Translations under genes and position numbers: made by a program
Notes under the pieces: generated by a model
The model's input: only the letters and a program-made list of their open reading frames with translations
The model's database searches: none
What the model was told of the DNA's origin: nothing
Assembly (NCBI GenBank): GCA_947176675.1
Contig: CAMWRN010000096.1
Span: 1 to 8,328, forward strand
Source of the DNA: an uncultured Clostridia bacterium
GTDB lineage: Bacteria; Bacillota; Clostridia; Oscillospirales; Ruminococcaceae
Direction of reading: 5' to 3'
DNA length: 8,328 nucleotides
Part shown: piece by piece, positions 1 to 6,541 of the stretch
Layout: each line of letters begins with the position of its first letter
Position numbering within the stretch: the first letter of the stretch is position 1

Positions 1-260
1 CGTATAGCATAGCTGTAGTGAGTGTATGCTCCTGCGTTGATGATGATTCCGCATTTGTCGCGTCGGGCGGCATGGATACGGTCGATTATCTCGCCCTCAT
101 GGTTGCTCTGGAAAATCTCGCAGCCGTCGAAGCCAAGCTCTTCTGCCTTTTCAGCGATATCCTTGAAGATGTCGGCGTAGCTGTCCGTGCCGTAGATGCC
201 GGGTTCTCTTTCTCCGAGAAGATTTAGATTGGGTCCGTTGATGATAAGTACGTTTTTCAT
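1..260 (-). CDS. aroQ: 3-dehydroquinate dehydratase, type II (partial, 3' end beyond window)
   Basis: Type II dehydroquinase catalyses dehydration of 3-dehydroquinate to 3-dehydroshikimate in the cytoplasmic shikimate pathway. The visible 86 residues begin with the family signature NGPNLNLLGERE followed by IYG. By comparison with the family the active-site residues are present: N11, R18, the catalytic Y23, and N75 and H81 in the segment NAGAYTHYS. The family is usually about 145 residues, so roughly the last 60, including the second His and the last Arg of the active site, lie outside the window. The common NPGAYTH reads NAGAYTH here, a mild variation. The ATG at 258-260 has AAAGGAG (267-273) six bases upstream and a promoter of its own at 300-328. 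It follows the lipoprotein operon on the same strand with a 91-base gap. Identification is very secure. Confidence 0.96.
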   Translation of the reverse strand, partial: MKNVLIINGPNLNLLGEREPGIYGTDSYADIFKDIAEKAEELGFDGCEIFQSNHEGEIIDRIHAARRDKCGIIINAGAYTHYSYAI

Positions 261-299
261 ATTATTCTCCTTTCGGGATCATCGTATGTGATACTTACT

Positions 300-328
300 A
301 TTTTAATACTAAAATCCCGATTTGTCAA
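300..328 (-). promoter_or_regulatory. Sigma-A-type promoter for aroQ
   Basis: On the minus strand TTGACA (323-328) is followed after 17 bases by TAAAAT (300-305), one mismatch from consensus. Transcription would start near 293, giving a leader of about 33 bases before the aroQ ATG. The -10 forms the right arm of the palindrome ATTTTA-GTAT-TAAAAT (300-315), which may be chance in AT-rich DNA. No hairpin with a T-tract was seen between the upstream lipoprotein stop (352) and this promoter, so read-through from the lipoprotein operon is possible. Confidence 0.7.
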
Positions 329-351
329 ATGCTGCCGAAAAATTTTGTCTG

Positions 352-1152
352 TTATTCCTCATCGGACGTTCCGTCCTCGGAACCGACGAACAGCGCGTCA
401 ATTCTCGGAGGGTCTCCGTAAATATCTCCGTTGCCGTATATTTTTACCCTTTCGCCGACGGACTTCTGCTGTTCGATATAGGTTATGGCATTATTGCACC
501 TGACCGTTCCGAGACCGCCGTCAAGCTCCACCATGTAATAATCGTAAAAATCGGACGCGCCGTCCCCGCCGTTCGTCAGCGTTTCCGTTACAACGCCGTA
601 ATATTCCTTCGGGTCATAAGGAAAGGTGTCGATCACCTCAAAGCCGTTCTCGCCGCACTTTACCAGAAAATACTCGCTTTTTTCACCGCTCTCCAGTCCC
701 GAAGCTTCGGTGTATTCAACATAGTAATCCACATTAACGGGAACAAGAAGCGTATCCCCGTCAACGGCAAACTCTTCCGCAAGAGGACTTTCATAGTATT
801 TGTACGCCAGCGAATACCGCTCTCCTATCCTTGTCTCCTTAAGCTCCGCCGATGTTACGTTTTCGCTTTCGGACAGCTTTTGCAGATACACCTTTACCGC
901 AGATTCGGGGTCTGCCGTAAGCGGTTCTGTCAGATCGTCCTCCTCCGCGCCATTATCCTCGGACATTTCGGGTTCATCGGCAGAAACGCTTTCCGAAGCT
1001 GTAACAGAAGATGTCTCCGCGGACGTTTCCGAAGCGGTCTCCGTTACGTTTGTACCGCCGTTTTCTTCGTTTCCGTCCGAACAGGCGGAAAAACACACTG
1101 CCATGGAAAGAATTGCTCCGAGTAAAAATTTTTTGTTTGATTTGCTTAACAT
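352..1152 (-). CDS. Putative lipoprotein of unknown function, third gene of lipoprotein operon
   Basis: This is a 266-residue predicted lipoprotein of unknown function. A Lys-containing n-region and hydrophobic core lead to a lipobox-like FSAC, with C24 as the predicted lipidated residue, so the mature protein should sit on the outer face of the membrane. Residues 25-80 are a low-complexity Ser/Thr/Glu/Asp linker typical of surface lipoproteins. Residues about 82-178 form an alpha/beta region that could be NTF2-like. Residues about 186-256 are strand-rich, with GERVKIYGNG near 233-242, and resemble a small OB-like barrel; both fold guesses are weak. The ATG is preceded by GGAGG (1160-1164) at a seven-base spacing. 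The gene starts 15 bases after the stop of the upstream lipoprotein and so is probably cotranscribed with it. Its signal-peptide DNA is nearly identical to that of the upstream gene although the bodies do not match. Confidence 0.85.
   Translation of the reverse strand: MLSKSNKKFLLGAILSMAVCFSACSDGNEENGGTNVTETASETSAETSSVTASESVSADEPEMSEDNGAEEDDLTEPLTADPESAVKVYLQKLSESENVTSAELKETRIGERYSLAYKYYESPLAEEFAVDGDTLLVPVNVDYYVEYTEASGLESGEKSEYFLVKCGENGFEVIDTFPYDPKEYYGVVTETLTNGGDGASDFYDYYMVELDGGLGTVRCNNAITYIEQQKSVGERVKIYGNGDIYGDPPRIDALFVGSEDGTSDEE
1071..1124 (-). repeat. Signal-peptide DNA duplicate, copy A
   Basis: This encodes the second half of the signal peptide and the lipobox of the third lipoprotein. 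It aligns without gaps to 2433-2486 with 46 of 54 bases identical by hand count, including a perfect 23-base block (1080-1102 against 2442-2464). Most differences appear at synonymous or conservative positions. Confidence 0.8.
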
Positions 1153-1167
1153 AATAATACCTCCATA

Positions 1168-2505
1168 TTACCGCCAGAATTGAAATTTATCGAACCGCCA
1201 GCCGCCGTCGGTTTTGACCATACTGTAATTCAGTTCGTAAAACCACACAAAGTACGGATCGTCGCCGTGACTATTGACCACGGTCGCTTTAAAATCTACC
1301 CGCTCATCGCTTATTGATATGGGTGAAAACAAAGTGAACTCATATACCGGAGAGCCGCTCCTCCAATCATTTTCGTAAAGAGCGCCGCTGCCGTCAACGC
1401 TGAACCTGTCGGCATATTCAGCAGCATAGTCATACGTATAACACTCGCAAACAGTTTCCAAGGCTTTCTCGGAAAGCTGCGCGGGTTCATTTTCGCGCCC
1501 CCAACTGTCGCTGTACATCCATGATTCCGACGTGTATTTTACGGAAAACTCATGTGTCTTGTCAAACAGTTCCCGCTGCTCCGCCGTCAGGAATTCCAAT
1601 CCGTCGGAATTGGCGATAACAAATTCCGCTTCCGCAGTATCGTTTTCAAAAGTCACTCTGACCTTATAAACTCCGTTTGCAGCGCTTTTATAATCAAACA
1701 CGGTATCGTCAACGGTAAACGCTGCTTCTCCAAGAGGAGCAGCGGCAGCGTCAAACTCTAAAAAGCTTTCTCCGTTTCTGAACACAGCAGCCTCGTCGCC
1801 GTTTTCACTCTCGTAAAATATCTCAAGCCGGCACACCGTCTGCTTTTTATCCGTAAAGTTGCTTATGCCGACGGTAAGTTCGCCAATCGGCGCATTCCAT
1901 GTGTCAAACCCGTCGCTGCCGCGGGACAAAATAACTGCGGGAACTGCCAGCGCGATGCCATCGGTCGGCAGGTCAAAAAGCCTGTCCGAATTTTTTTCGT
2001 ATCTTACAAACGCATCCGAAAGCTCACCGTATATCAGAGCCGAATCCCTGCCACTGTACTTGACCGCGTTTATCACAACGATATCAAAGCTTTTCAGCAG
2101 ATCAATATATTCCGAAATATCACCGTCAAAATTGCACAGTTCTATTTTTGTAACAAGTGGGTTTTCCGCAAACATTTCCACAAGAGGAACGCTCGGATTT
2201 TCTATGCTCACCGCCGAAAGTTTTTTCATTCTTCGTATATTTCCCATGTCCGTTTCAGTAAGAGCGTTCCCGTCTATCTCAATGTAAATATCCTCCGAAC
2301 TGTAGCCATTTCCGCAGAGCATGAAATTATCTGACTGTTCAGCCGCAGTTGCCGTTTCGGGTTCACTTTCGGCAGAGATTGTTTCCTCCGCCGCTGTAAT
2401 ACTTTCCGCACTTGTTTCCGTTATTTCGGAATTTCCGTTCAAACAGGCGGAAAAACACACTGCCGTGGAAATAATTGCCCCAAATAAAATTTTTTTGACG
2501 TTCAT
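1168..2505 (-). CDS. Putative lipoprotein with LRR-like and Ig-like domains, second gene of lipoprotein operon
   Basis: This is a 445-residue predicted lipoprotein with lipobox FSAC and lipidated C21, followed by a Ser/Thr/Glu/Ala linker to about residue 60. Residues about 74-145 contain degenerate leucine-rich-repeat-like segments (for example KKLSAVSIEN and VTKIELCNFD). Residues about 208-298 look like a bacterial Ig-like domain, including an FRNG turn and GVYKVRVTF near the end. Residues about 306-445 form a C-terminal domain starting LTAEQRELFD and ending GGWRFDKFQFW. The Ig-like and C-terminal domains match those of the upstream lipoprotein, so the two are paralogues. A longer reading from a GTG at 2544 adds 13 residues that overlap the upstream stop and spoil the signal peptide. 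The ATG at 2503-2505 has a GGGGG stretch (2513-2517) seven bases upstream and gives a normal signal peptide, so it is preferred. The role is unknown; an extracellular binding or sensing function is a guess. Confidence 0.85.
   Translation of the reverse strand: MNVKKILFGAIISTAVCFSACLNGNSEITETSAESITAAEETISAESEPETATAAEQSDNFMLCGNGYSSEDIYIEIDGNALTETDMGNIRRMKKLSAVSIENPSVPLVEMFAENPLVTKIELCNFDGDISEYIDLLKSFDIVVINAVKYSGRDSALIYGELSDAFVRYEKNSDRLFDLPTDGIALAVPAVILSRGSDGFDTWNAPIGELTVGISNFTDKKQTVCRLEIFYESENGDEAAVFRNGESFLEFDAAAAPLGEAAFTVDDTVFDYKSAANGVYKVRVTFENDTAEAEFVIANSDGLEFLTAEQRELFDKTHEFSVKYTSESWMYSDSWGRENEPAQLSEKALETVCECYTYDYAAEYADRFSVDGSGALYENDWRSGSPVYEFTLFSPISISDERVDFKATVVNSHGDDPYFVWFYELNYSMVKTDGGWRFDKFQFWR
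2433..2486 (-). repeat. Signal-peptide DNA duplicate, copy B
   Basis: This is the partner of the segment at 1071-1124, encoding the same stretch of signal peptide and lipobox in the second lipoprotein. The matching stretch of the first lipoprotein (about 4254-4310) is recognisably related but much more diverged, which suggests that the copy between the second and third genes is the younger event. Confidence 0.8.
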
Positions 2506-2534
2506 ATCAAAGCCCCCAATAATTATTTCCACAC

Positions 2535-4328
2535 TCAGAACCACAGATCGAACTTGTCAAACCGCCAGCCGTTTTCCGTATTTACCATATGGAAATTTTC
2601 TTCCTCGACCCACACGCGGAACGGATCGCCGTCGTGAGCGTGTATTTCCGCGGCCTTGAAAATAAGCTCATTTTCATCCGAATAAACCGGAAAGAATAAT
2701 CCCCCCTGATATTCCGGATTAGTGCCGCCGTCACTCGACGATGCCTGCAATTCTCCGGTTTCTTCATTTATATATGAGCCGAGTGTCTTTTGCATGGTAT
2801 AGTCCTCCGTGAACACATCACGTATCGGAGCAAGGAATTCATCAGCGGTAAGCTTAGCCGCATCTTCCTCGGACAGATACCTGCTGCACCAAAACCAATC
2901 TCTTGTAACACTGTAGGCTTTTGAAAACACCTCACGCTGTTCCGCGTTCATAAATGACGGTTTAAAATCGTAAGTGTTGCTTCCCTCTGAGGTCTCCCAA
3001 AAATCCCAGTAATCCTCGTCCTCATAGTCAAGACCGATAAAGAATACCTGCTCCAAAATTTTGCCGTTCCCGAAATCGAAGTGTACCTTGTAGGTTCCCG
3101 GTTCGCAGGCGGCAAAATCGAAAATTTCATCTCCGATGTCAAGGTCGGCACTTTCGCCCGCATTTACGGTAAAGTTGATCGGGTACTCCGTACTTCCGTT
3201 CCTGAAAACCATAGGGTCGCTGAAAGAACGCATAACACCGATACTGTTGTCTCTGTAAATAAACACTCTCTCGGCGGTTTTTGCTTCGTCCGTGAAATTA
3301 GAAAATCTGCACACAAGGCTACTTTTGTGCGACCATATGCTTGTAATATAGTCCTCGTCAAGACTGCCGTATTCCAAGCTTGCCGCACCTGTTTTGCAGT
3401 CCCATTTTTCCTCGGGATAGTTAGGGGTAACTTCAAGACTTGTATAGAAAGCAAGTCCCTCGTCACGGAGCTTGTCCCTGTCGGAAGCGGTGGTGTACAT
3501 TCCGTAGCTTATTTTTTTAGTCGGAGCGGCTTTCATAAGGATATCGCCGTCCCTTTCGGAATAGTTGGTCACCTCGGCTGTAAGCTGTTCGATACCTGAA
3601 TTTTTCAGCACCTCCGCAAAAGCCTCTGCGACCAAGACGCCTCCCCTGAGCCAGACAAATTTTATATTCGGACAGTCCTTCAAAACGCTGAACTCCACAT
3701 CCGCACTGTAATCGTTAAAATAAAAATTCTCTATCTCCGTTTCCGTCAGACCGTTCATGAGATATTCTCCGCTGTAGTTGTCAAATCGGATACTCTCGGT
3801 TCTTACCGTGTTCAGACTGCCGCCCCTGTAGTCGTCAAAGGTGATGATCCAGTCGTCGTTATAAACGGAAAAATCAGCGTTTCCGCTGTAATCGTCAATA
3901 ATAATGCCCGCATTGTTCAGCCTGTTGATAAAGCTTATATCCTCATTTTGCAGACCAACTATCCGCAGATATCGTATATATGACAAATACTCGTCGTCCA
4001 GACCCGAAAAGACCGCATCGGGATCGGCGCATTTTCTAATATCCAAAGTCAGTTCATAGCTGTACTGATCTTCTATGTACTTTCCCGAAAAACCGTCTTG
4101 ATCCTTAAAATATTCCCGCAGGAACGTAAGCTCGTCCTCGTCGCTGATATCCTCCTCAAACATTTCTGCGTATTCACCGCCGAGTCCCGAACCTGCCGCC
4201 GATGTGATAGCAGCGGTTTCGGACACGGTCTCGTCAGCCTTAATCTCGTCATGCGTGCAAGCCGAAAGGCACACCGCAGCCACGAGAGCCGCACTCATTA
4301 AAAATTTTTTACCCGTAATTTCGGACAT
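2535..4328 (-). CDS. Putative lipoprotein with solenoid repeats and Ig-like domain, first gene of lipoprotein operon
   Basis: This is a 597-residue predicted lipoprotein with a good lipobox (LSAC, C24) and an acidic linker. Residues about 90-230 are an LRR-like solenoid containing four copies of a [FI][DN]DY[SR]G-type motif, with the motif tyrosines at 147, 167, 185 and 207. Residues about 337-431 are an Ig-like domain (FRNG turn, EPGTYKVHF), and residues about 457-597 are the C-terminal domain shared with the next gene (NAEQREVF at its start, NGWRFDKFDLWF at its end). In-frame codons extend upstream to a GTG at 4367, but that codon lies upstream of the TATAAT at 4359-4364. The transcript should therefore start downstream of it, and the ATG at 4326-4328 with GGGGAG (4338-4343) nine bases upstream is chosen. 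The function is unknown; the layout suggests an extracellular ligand- or protein-binding lipoprotein. Confidence 0.87.
   Translation of the reverse strand: MSEITGKKFLMSAALVAAVCLSACTHDEIKADETVSETAAITSAAGSGLGGEYAEMFEEDISDEDELTFLREYFKDQDGFSGKYIEDQYSYELTLDIRKCADPDAVFSGLDDEYLSYIRYLRIVGLQNEDISFINRLNNAGIIIDDYSGNADFSVYNDDWIITFDDYRGGSLNTVRTESIRFDNYSGEYLMNGLTETEIENFYFNDYSADVEFSVLKDCPNIKFVWLRGGVLVAEAFAEVLKNSGIEQLTAEVTNYSERDGDILMKAAPTKKISYGMYTTASDRDKLRDEGLAFYTSLEVTPNYPEEKWDCKTGAASLEYGSLDEDYITSIWSHKSSLVCRFSNFTDEAKTAERVFIYRDNSIGVMRSFSDPMVFRNGSTEYPINFTVNAGESADLDIGDEIFDFAACEPGTYKVHFDFGNGKILEQVFFIGLDYEDEDYWDFWETSEGSNTYDFKPSFMNAEQREVFSKAYSVTRDWFWCSRYLSEEDAAKLTADEFLAPIRDVFTEDYTMQKTLGSYINEETGELQASSSDGGTNPEYQGGLFFPVYSDENELIFKAAEIHAHDGDPFRVWVEEENFHMVNTENGWRFDKFDLWF
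3706..3894 (-). repeat. Tandem degenerate repeat encoding [FI][DN]DY[SR]G units
   Basis: Four short DNA repeats of the form CTGTA[AG]T[CT]GT[CT]AA (plus-strand reading) start at 3706, 3772, 3826 and 3886, spaced 66, 54 and 60 bases apart. Every spacing is a multiple of three. They encode repeated aromatic/acidic motifs (IDDYSG, FDDYRG, FDNYSG, FNDYSA) about 18-22 residues apart inside the first lipoprotein. The unit length fits a short beta-solenoid or LRR-like coil. Confidence 0.7.
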
Positions 4329-4358
4329 AAAAAACATCTCCCCATGTCGTTTGGTTAA

Positions 4359-4387
4359 ATTATACACCTACGACAGGGGAAATTCAA
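4359..4387 (-). promoter_or_regulatory. Sigma-A-type promoter for the three-gene lipoprotein operon
   Basis: The minus strand has TTGAAT (4382-4387), a 17-base spacer, and a perfect TATAAT (4359-4364). The predicted start is near 4352, leaving a leader of about 24 bases that carries GGGGAG before the ATG at 4328. No promoter of similar quality was seen in the 29- and 15-base gaps between the lipoprotein genes, which supports one transcript for all three. Confidence 0.7.
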
Positions 4388-4426
4388 TTACATTTCGGTT
4401 TCATTAAGTTTCATATTGGAAACAAT

Positions 4427-5284
4427 TTATTTAAGATTTTCATAATAAAGCTTCATAGTGCGGGCGTCCTCGGTCTGAGTACCCGCGCTCTCGCAGATAA
4501 AAGTCGGAGAAAGTCCCCGCTCGTAAACAAGCTCCATAAGCGGCTCGAAATCGGGACCGTATCCCTCGTTTGCGTCAAAGGTAAGATGCCGCTTTTCGCC
4601 GCCCTTGTCAGTGTACTCTATTTTAGAAAAATGAGAATGGAAAATTTCCGCACGTTCTCTTCCCAGCTTGTTCTCAATGGTATCGAGTATCTCAGCAAAT
4701 TCGGCTTTTCCCTTTATTGCGCCGAAGGTGCGGGCGTTAAGGTGTCCGAAATCAATACAGGGGATAAAGCTGTCGTCAACGCGACATATTTCCATAACCT
4801 CGTTAAGGTCGCCAAGCTGGTTGATTTTTCCCATAGTCTCGGGACAGCAGCGGATATTTTCAAGTCCGTTTGCGATAAGCGCCTCCCGCGCTTTTTTCAT
4901 GGTAGCCTTTGCAAGCTCCAGCGCTTCCCCGCGGGTCATTTTAGAGCATGAACCGCTGTGTATGACTATCCTGTCGCCGCCCATAGCCTTTACTGCCTGA
5001 GCCGACTGCAAAATATAGTTTATGGAATTGTCCCGCTTTTCCTCCTCAACGCTTGACAAGGAAATAAAGTAAGGTGCGTGTATGGAAACGGTTATATTCC
5101 TTTCCGCCAGAGCCTTTCCTATTTCCGCTGCGGAGGCTTCACTCACACGAACGCCCTGTCCGCACTGATATTCAAAATGGTCGAGACCGAATTTTTCGAG
5201 ATATTCTCCAAGCTGAACGGATTTTTTGTAACCCATAGCCTTAAAGCTTTCCGCAGTTCCCGCGGGACCGAATTTTGCGCTCAT
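4427..5284 (-). CDS. Endonuclease IV-like TIM-barrel protein (AP endonuclease family 2)
   Basis: This 285-residue protein has the xylose isomerase-like TIM-barrel fold of endonuclease IV, whose best-known members use three metal ions to cut DNA at abasic sites. Expected metal ligands can be placed by motif: H69 (SIHAPYF), H109 (IVIHSGS), E149 (CPETMGK), D178 and H181 (IDFGHLN), H216 (FHSHFSK), H233 (EKRH) and E265 (FICES). The aspartate of the usual DRH motif (D229 in E. coli Nfo numbering) appears to be a lysine here (K231). Length matches Nfo (about 280). The ATG at 5282-5284 has AAAGGA (5293-5298) eight bases upstream and a strong dedicated promoter. The protein could be a true AP endonuclease or a divergent paralogue acting on another phosphate- or sugar-containing substrate. 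Because of the altered ligand no gene symbol is given. Confidence 0.88.
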   Translation of the reverse strand: MSAKFGPAGTAESFKAMGYKKSVQLGEYLEKFGLDHFEYQCGQGVRVSEASAAEIGKALAERNITVSIHAPYFISLSSVEEEKRDNSINYILQSAQAVKAMGGDRIVIHSGSCSKMTRGEALELAKATMKKAREALIANGLENIRCCPETMGKINQLGDLNEVMEICRVDDSFIPCIDFGHLNARTFGAIKGKAEFAEILDTIENKLGRERAEIFHSHFSKIEYTDKGGEKRHLTFDANEGYGPDFEPLMELVYERGLSPTFICESAGTQTEDARTMKLYYENLK

Positions 5285-5318
5285 TTTCAGTATCCTTTCC
5301 GTTTTTGGTATCGGATTA

Positions 5319-5348
5319 ATTATAACACGGGAAAGGATAATATGTCAA
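5319..5348 (-). promoter_or_regulatory. Strong extended -10 promoter for the endonuclease IV-like gene
   Basis: A perfect TTGACA (5343-5348) is separated by 18 bases from a perfect TATAAT (5319-5324), which is preceded by the extended -10 dinucleotide (TGTTATAAT). The transcript would begin near 5312 with a leader of about 28 bases. The -35 lies only ten bases past the stop of the small membrane protein gene, with no visible terminator between them. Confidence 0.85.
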
Positions 5349-5358
5349 TTATTTTGTA

Positions 5359-5751
5359 TTATTCTTTTTTAATTGTGTTGTTTTTCAATATGTTTTTTAT
5401 TTGACCTATATTTTCTGCTGTATTTTCTATATTGCCTGCAATATCTTTGTTTTTATCCTCTACTATCATAACACCTATTTTGTATATGTAATCCAACATT
5501 TCCCGTATATCGCCTGCGATTTCAAGAAAAACCAAAACAAAACCTACTGTCATTACAGCGATAATTAGCGAGCCGCACAAAATAATTAAACCTGTTTCTG
5601 CGTTATCAGCTTTTACGTATATAATAAGACCTATTAAAACAATTACGGCAAATATAACTTTATATATCAATTTTAATGCGTCAACCCACGCGCTTCTTTT
5701 GTAGTAACTCGGTGGCGGCTTATAGTTGTTCTTGTTTTTATCGTTTAACAT
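5359..5751 (-). CDS. Small two-helix membrane protein of unknown function
   Basis: This 130-residue protein is not recognised as any family. The N-terminus (about 1-20) is polar and basic, rich in Asn and Lys with a PPPSYYKR stretch. Two strongly hydrophobic segments follow at about 30-46 and 53-76, the expected length for membrane helices, separated by a short VKADNAET turn, so a hairpin topology with both ends on the same side is likely. Residues about 77-130 are amphipathic and rich in Asn, Ile and Lys, possibly coiled-coil. The ATG has AAGGAG (5760-5765) eight bases upstream. It lies 87 bases downstream of the EcsC-family gene on the same strand without a clear promoter of its own, so cotranscription is likely. 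Base composition is low in G+C (21/60 in block 5461-5520), like the EcsC gene and unlike the genes on either side. It could be a partner or immunity-type protein for EcsC, but that is only a guess. Confidence 0.75.
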   Translation of the reverse strand: MLNDKNKNNYKPPPSYYKRSAWVDALKLIYKVIFAVIVLIGLIIYVKADNAETGLIILCGSLIIAVMTVGFVLVFLEIAGDIREMLDYIYKIGVMIVEDKNKDIAGNIENTAENIGQIKNILKNNTIKKE

Positions 5752-5783
5752 ATGAACTTCTCCTTATTCAATTTAGGGTATCA

Positions 5784-5804
5784 CCACACTTCTGAAGAGT
5801 GTGG
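5784..5804. other. Intergenic hairpin between EcsC-family gene and small membrane gene
   Basis: A perfect 7-bp inverted repeat (CCACACT and AGTGTGG) with a 7-base loop sits in the 87-base gap. On the minus strand, the direction of the genes, no T-tract follows it, so it is not a standard intrinsic terminator. On the plus strand a loose T-run lies about 15 bases further on. It may be an attenuator, a processing site or an mRNA-stabilising hairpin that sets different levels of the two proteins. Confidence 0.45.
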
Positions 5805-5838
5805 CAAATATTATTTATGTTTTTTAATGCTCGTTTAT

Positions 5839-6468
5839 CTACATAACTCTTCCTTCAATAAAAATACTATATGCTTTCTGTGCAATAATTTTTGTACTTG
5901 CCAAATCAATTGTTCCACCTATTATGCCGCTTACGCCAGGAATCAGTTTTACCAAATTCACTGCACCCTTTTCTCCAAACCTTGTAAGCAAACGAAATCC
6001 AACACTTCGATTTATTTTAGTTATAACCGTTCCTGGAATTTTCTTTAGGGTATTTACAGCAACCTTTTGACCAATTTTGATTCCAGTGCCTTTAATAACA
6101 TCGCTTATTGCTGTGCCAGTAAGACAAAGATACGCTAAAGTTTGAACTTCATCGTCACTTGGGTTAAACCCGCCTATATATGCAATAGTTGCAATCATTC
6201 TCAATTGAACATACAAAACACTTGTAATATTGGCAGGAACAGCAACTGGAAGTGTAATCAATCCGCCCAAACTTGTGATAAACCCGCTTGTAGTACACTT
6301 GGCAACCTGTGCATTTATCAAATGCTTCGCAGCAGTTTCTTTAGACGGATATTTGTTTAAATAGTGTGTTCCCAATTCAGGAACACTTTTTGATATTGGC
6401 AGTCCGTCTAAAGCTTTTTCATAACAAACTTTAAGTGCTTTTTGCATATCTTCATTTGTCATTTTCAT
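5839..6468 (-). CDS. EcsC family protein
   Basis: This 209-residue protein resembles the EcsC family, named after the third gene of the Bacillus subtilis ecs operon; the molecular role of the family is not established. Visible family-like features are a glycine-rich hydrophobic stretch at about 62-82 (GFITSLGGL, LPVAVPAN), then LYVQLRMIATIAYIGG (85-100), a helical middle, and a C-terminal glycine-rich segment LIPGVSGIIGGTIDLAST (175-192). The hydrophobic parts suggest membrane association. There are no ecsA or ecsB ABC-transporter genes beside it, so this is a stand-alone member. The ATG at 6466-6468 has GGGAG (6478-6482) nine bases upstream; a second in-frame ATG lies two codons later. It is divergent from an XRE regulator and probably cotranscribed with the small membrane protein. 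G+C is low (19/60 in block 6001-6060), suggesting a different origin from the flanking genes. Confidence 0.8.
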   Translation of the reverse strand: MKMTNEDMQKALKVCYEKALDGLPISKSVPELGTHYLNKYPSKETAAKHLINAQVAKCTTSGFITSLGGLITLPVAVPANITSVLYVQLRMIATIAYIGGFNPSDDEVQTLAYLCLTGTAISDVIKGTGIKIGQKVAVNTLKKIPGTVITKINRSVGFRLLTRFGEKGAVNLVKLIPGVSGIIGGTIDLASTKIIAQKAYSIFIEGRVM

Positions 6469-6495
6469 TTATAATCGCTCCCAAGTAAATATATT

Positions 6496-6523
6496 TAGTG
6501 ATTTATGCAAAGTGTAGTCACTA
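6496..6523. promoter_or_regulatory. Inverted repeat in the EcsC leader, candidate operator
   Basis: TAGTGA (6496-6501) and TCACTA (6518-6523) form a perfect 6-bp inverted repeat with a 16-base spacer. A second inverted repeat, AGTG-TAGT-CACT (6511-6522), overlaps its right arm, so AGTG-type half-sites occur three times in 28 bases. It lies downstream of the EcsC promoter start and about 100 bases from the XRE gene, where repressor binding could block the EcsC transcript. Assignment to the neighbouring XRE protein is inference. Confidence 0.45.
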
Positions 6524-6541
6524 TATAAAATTATTTTTCTT

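Noticed and set aside
322..1125. A 267-codon open frame on the plus strand
   Set aside because: It is antisense to the third lipoprotein, which has a signal peptide, lipobox, acidic linker and a GGAGG site. The antisense product is low-complexity Arg/Phe/Val-rich and has no ribosome binding site.
4329..4367. A GTG start that would add 13 residues to the first lipoprotein
   Set aside because: It lies upstream of the predicted transcription start, and the extension would displace the signal peptide from the N-terminus.
4368..4426. Possible terminator after the endonuclease IV-like gene (GTTTC/GAAAC arms near 4402-4420)
   Set aside because: The stem is only five base pairs with no T-tract following it on the minus strand, so it is too weak to call.
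5752..6048. A 98-codon plus-strand frame opposite the EcsC-family gene
   Set aside because: It is Cys/Asn/Tyr-rich, lacks a credible ribosome binding site, and overlaps the well-supported EcsC gene in antisense.
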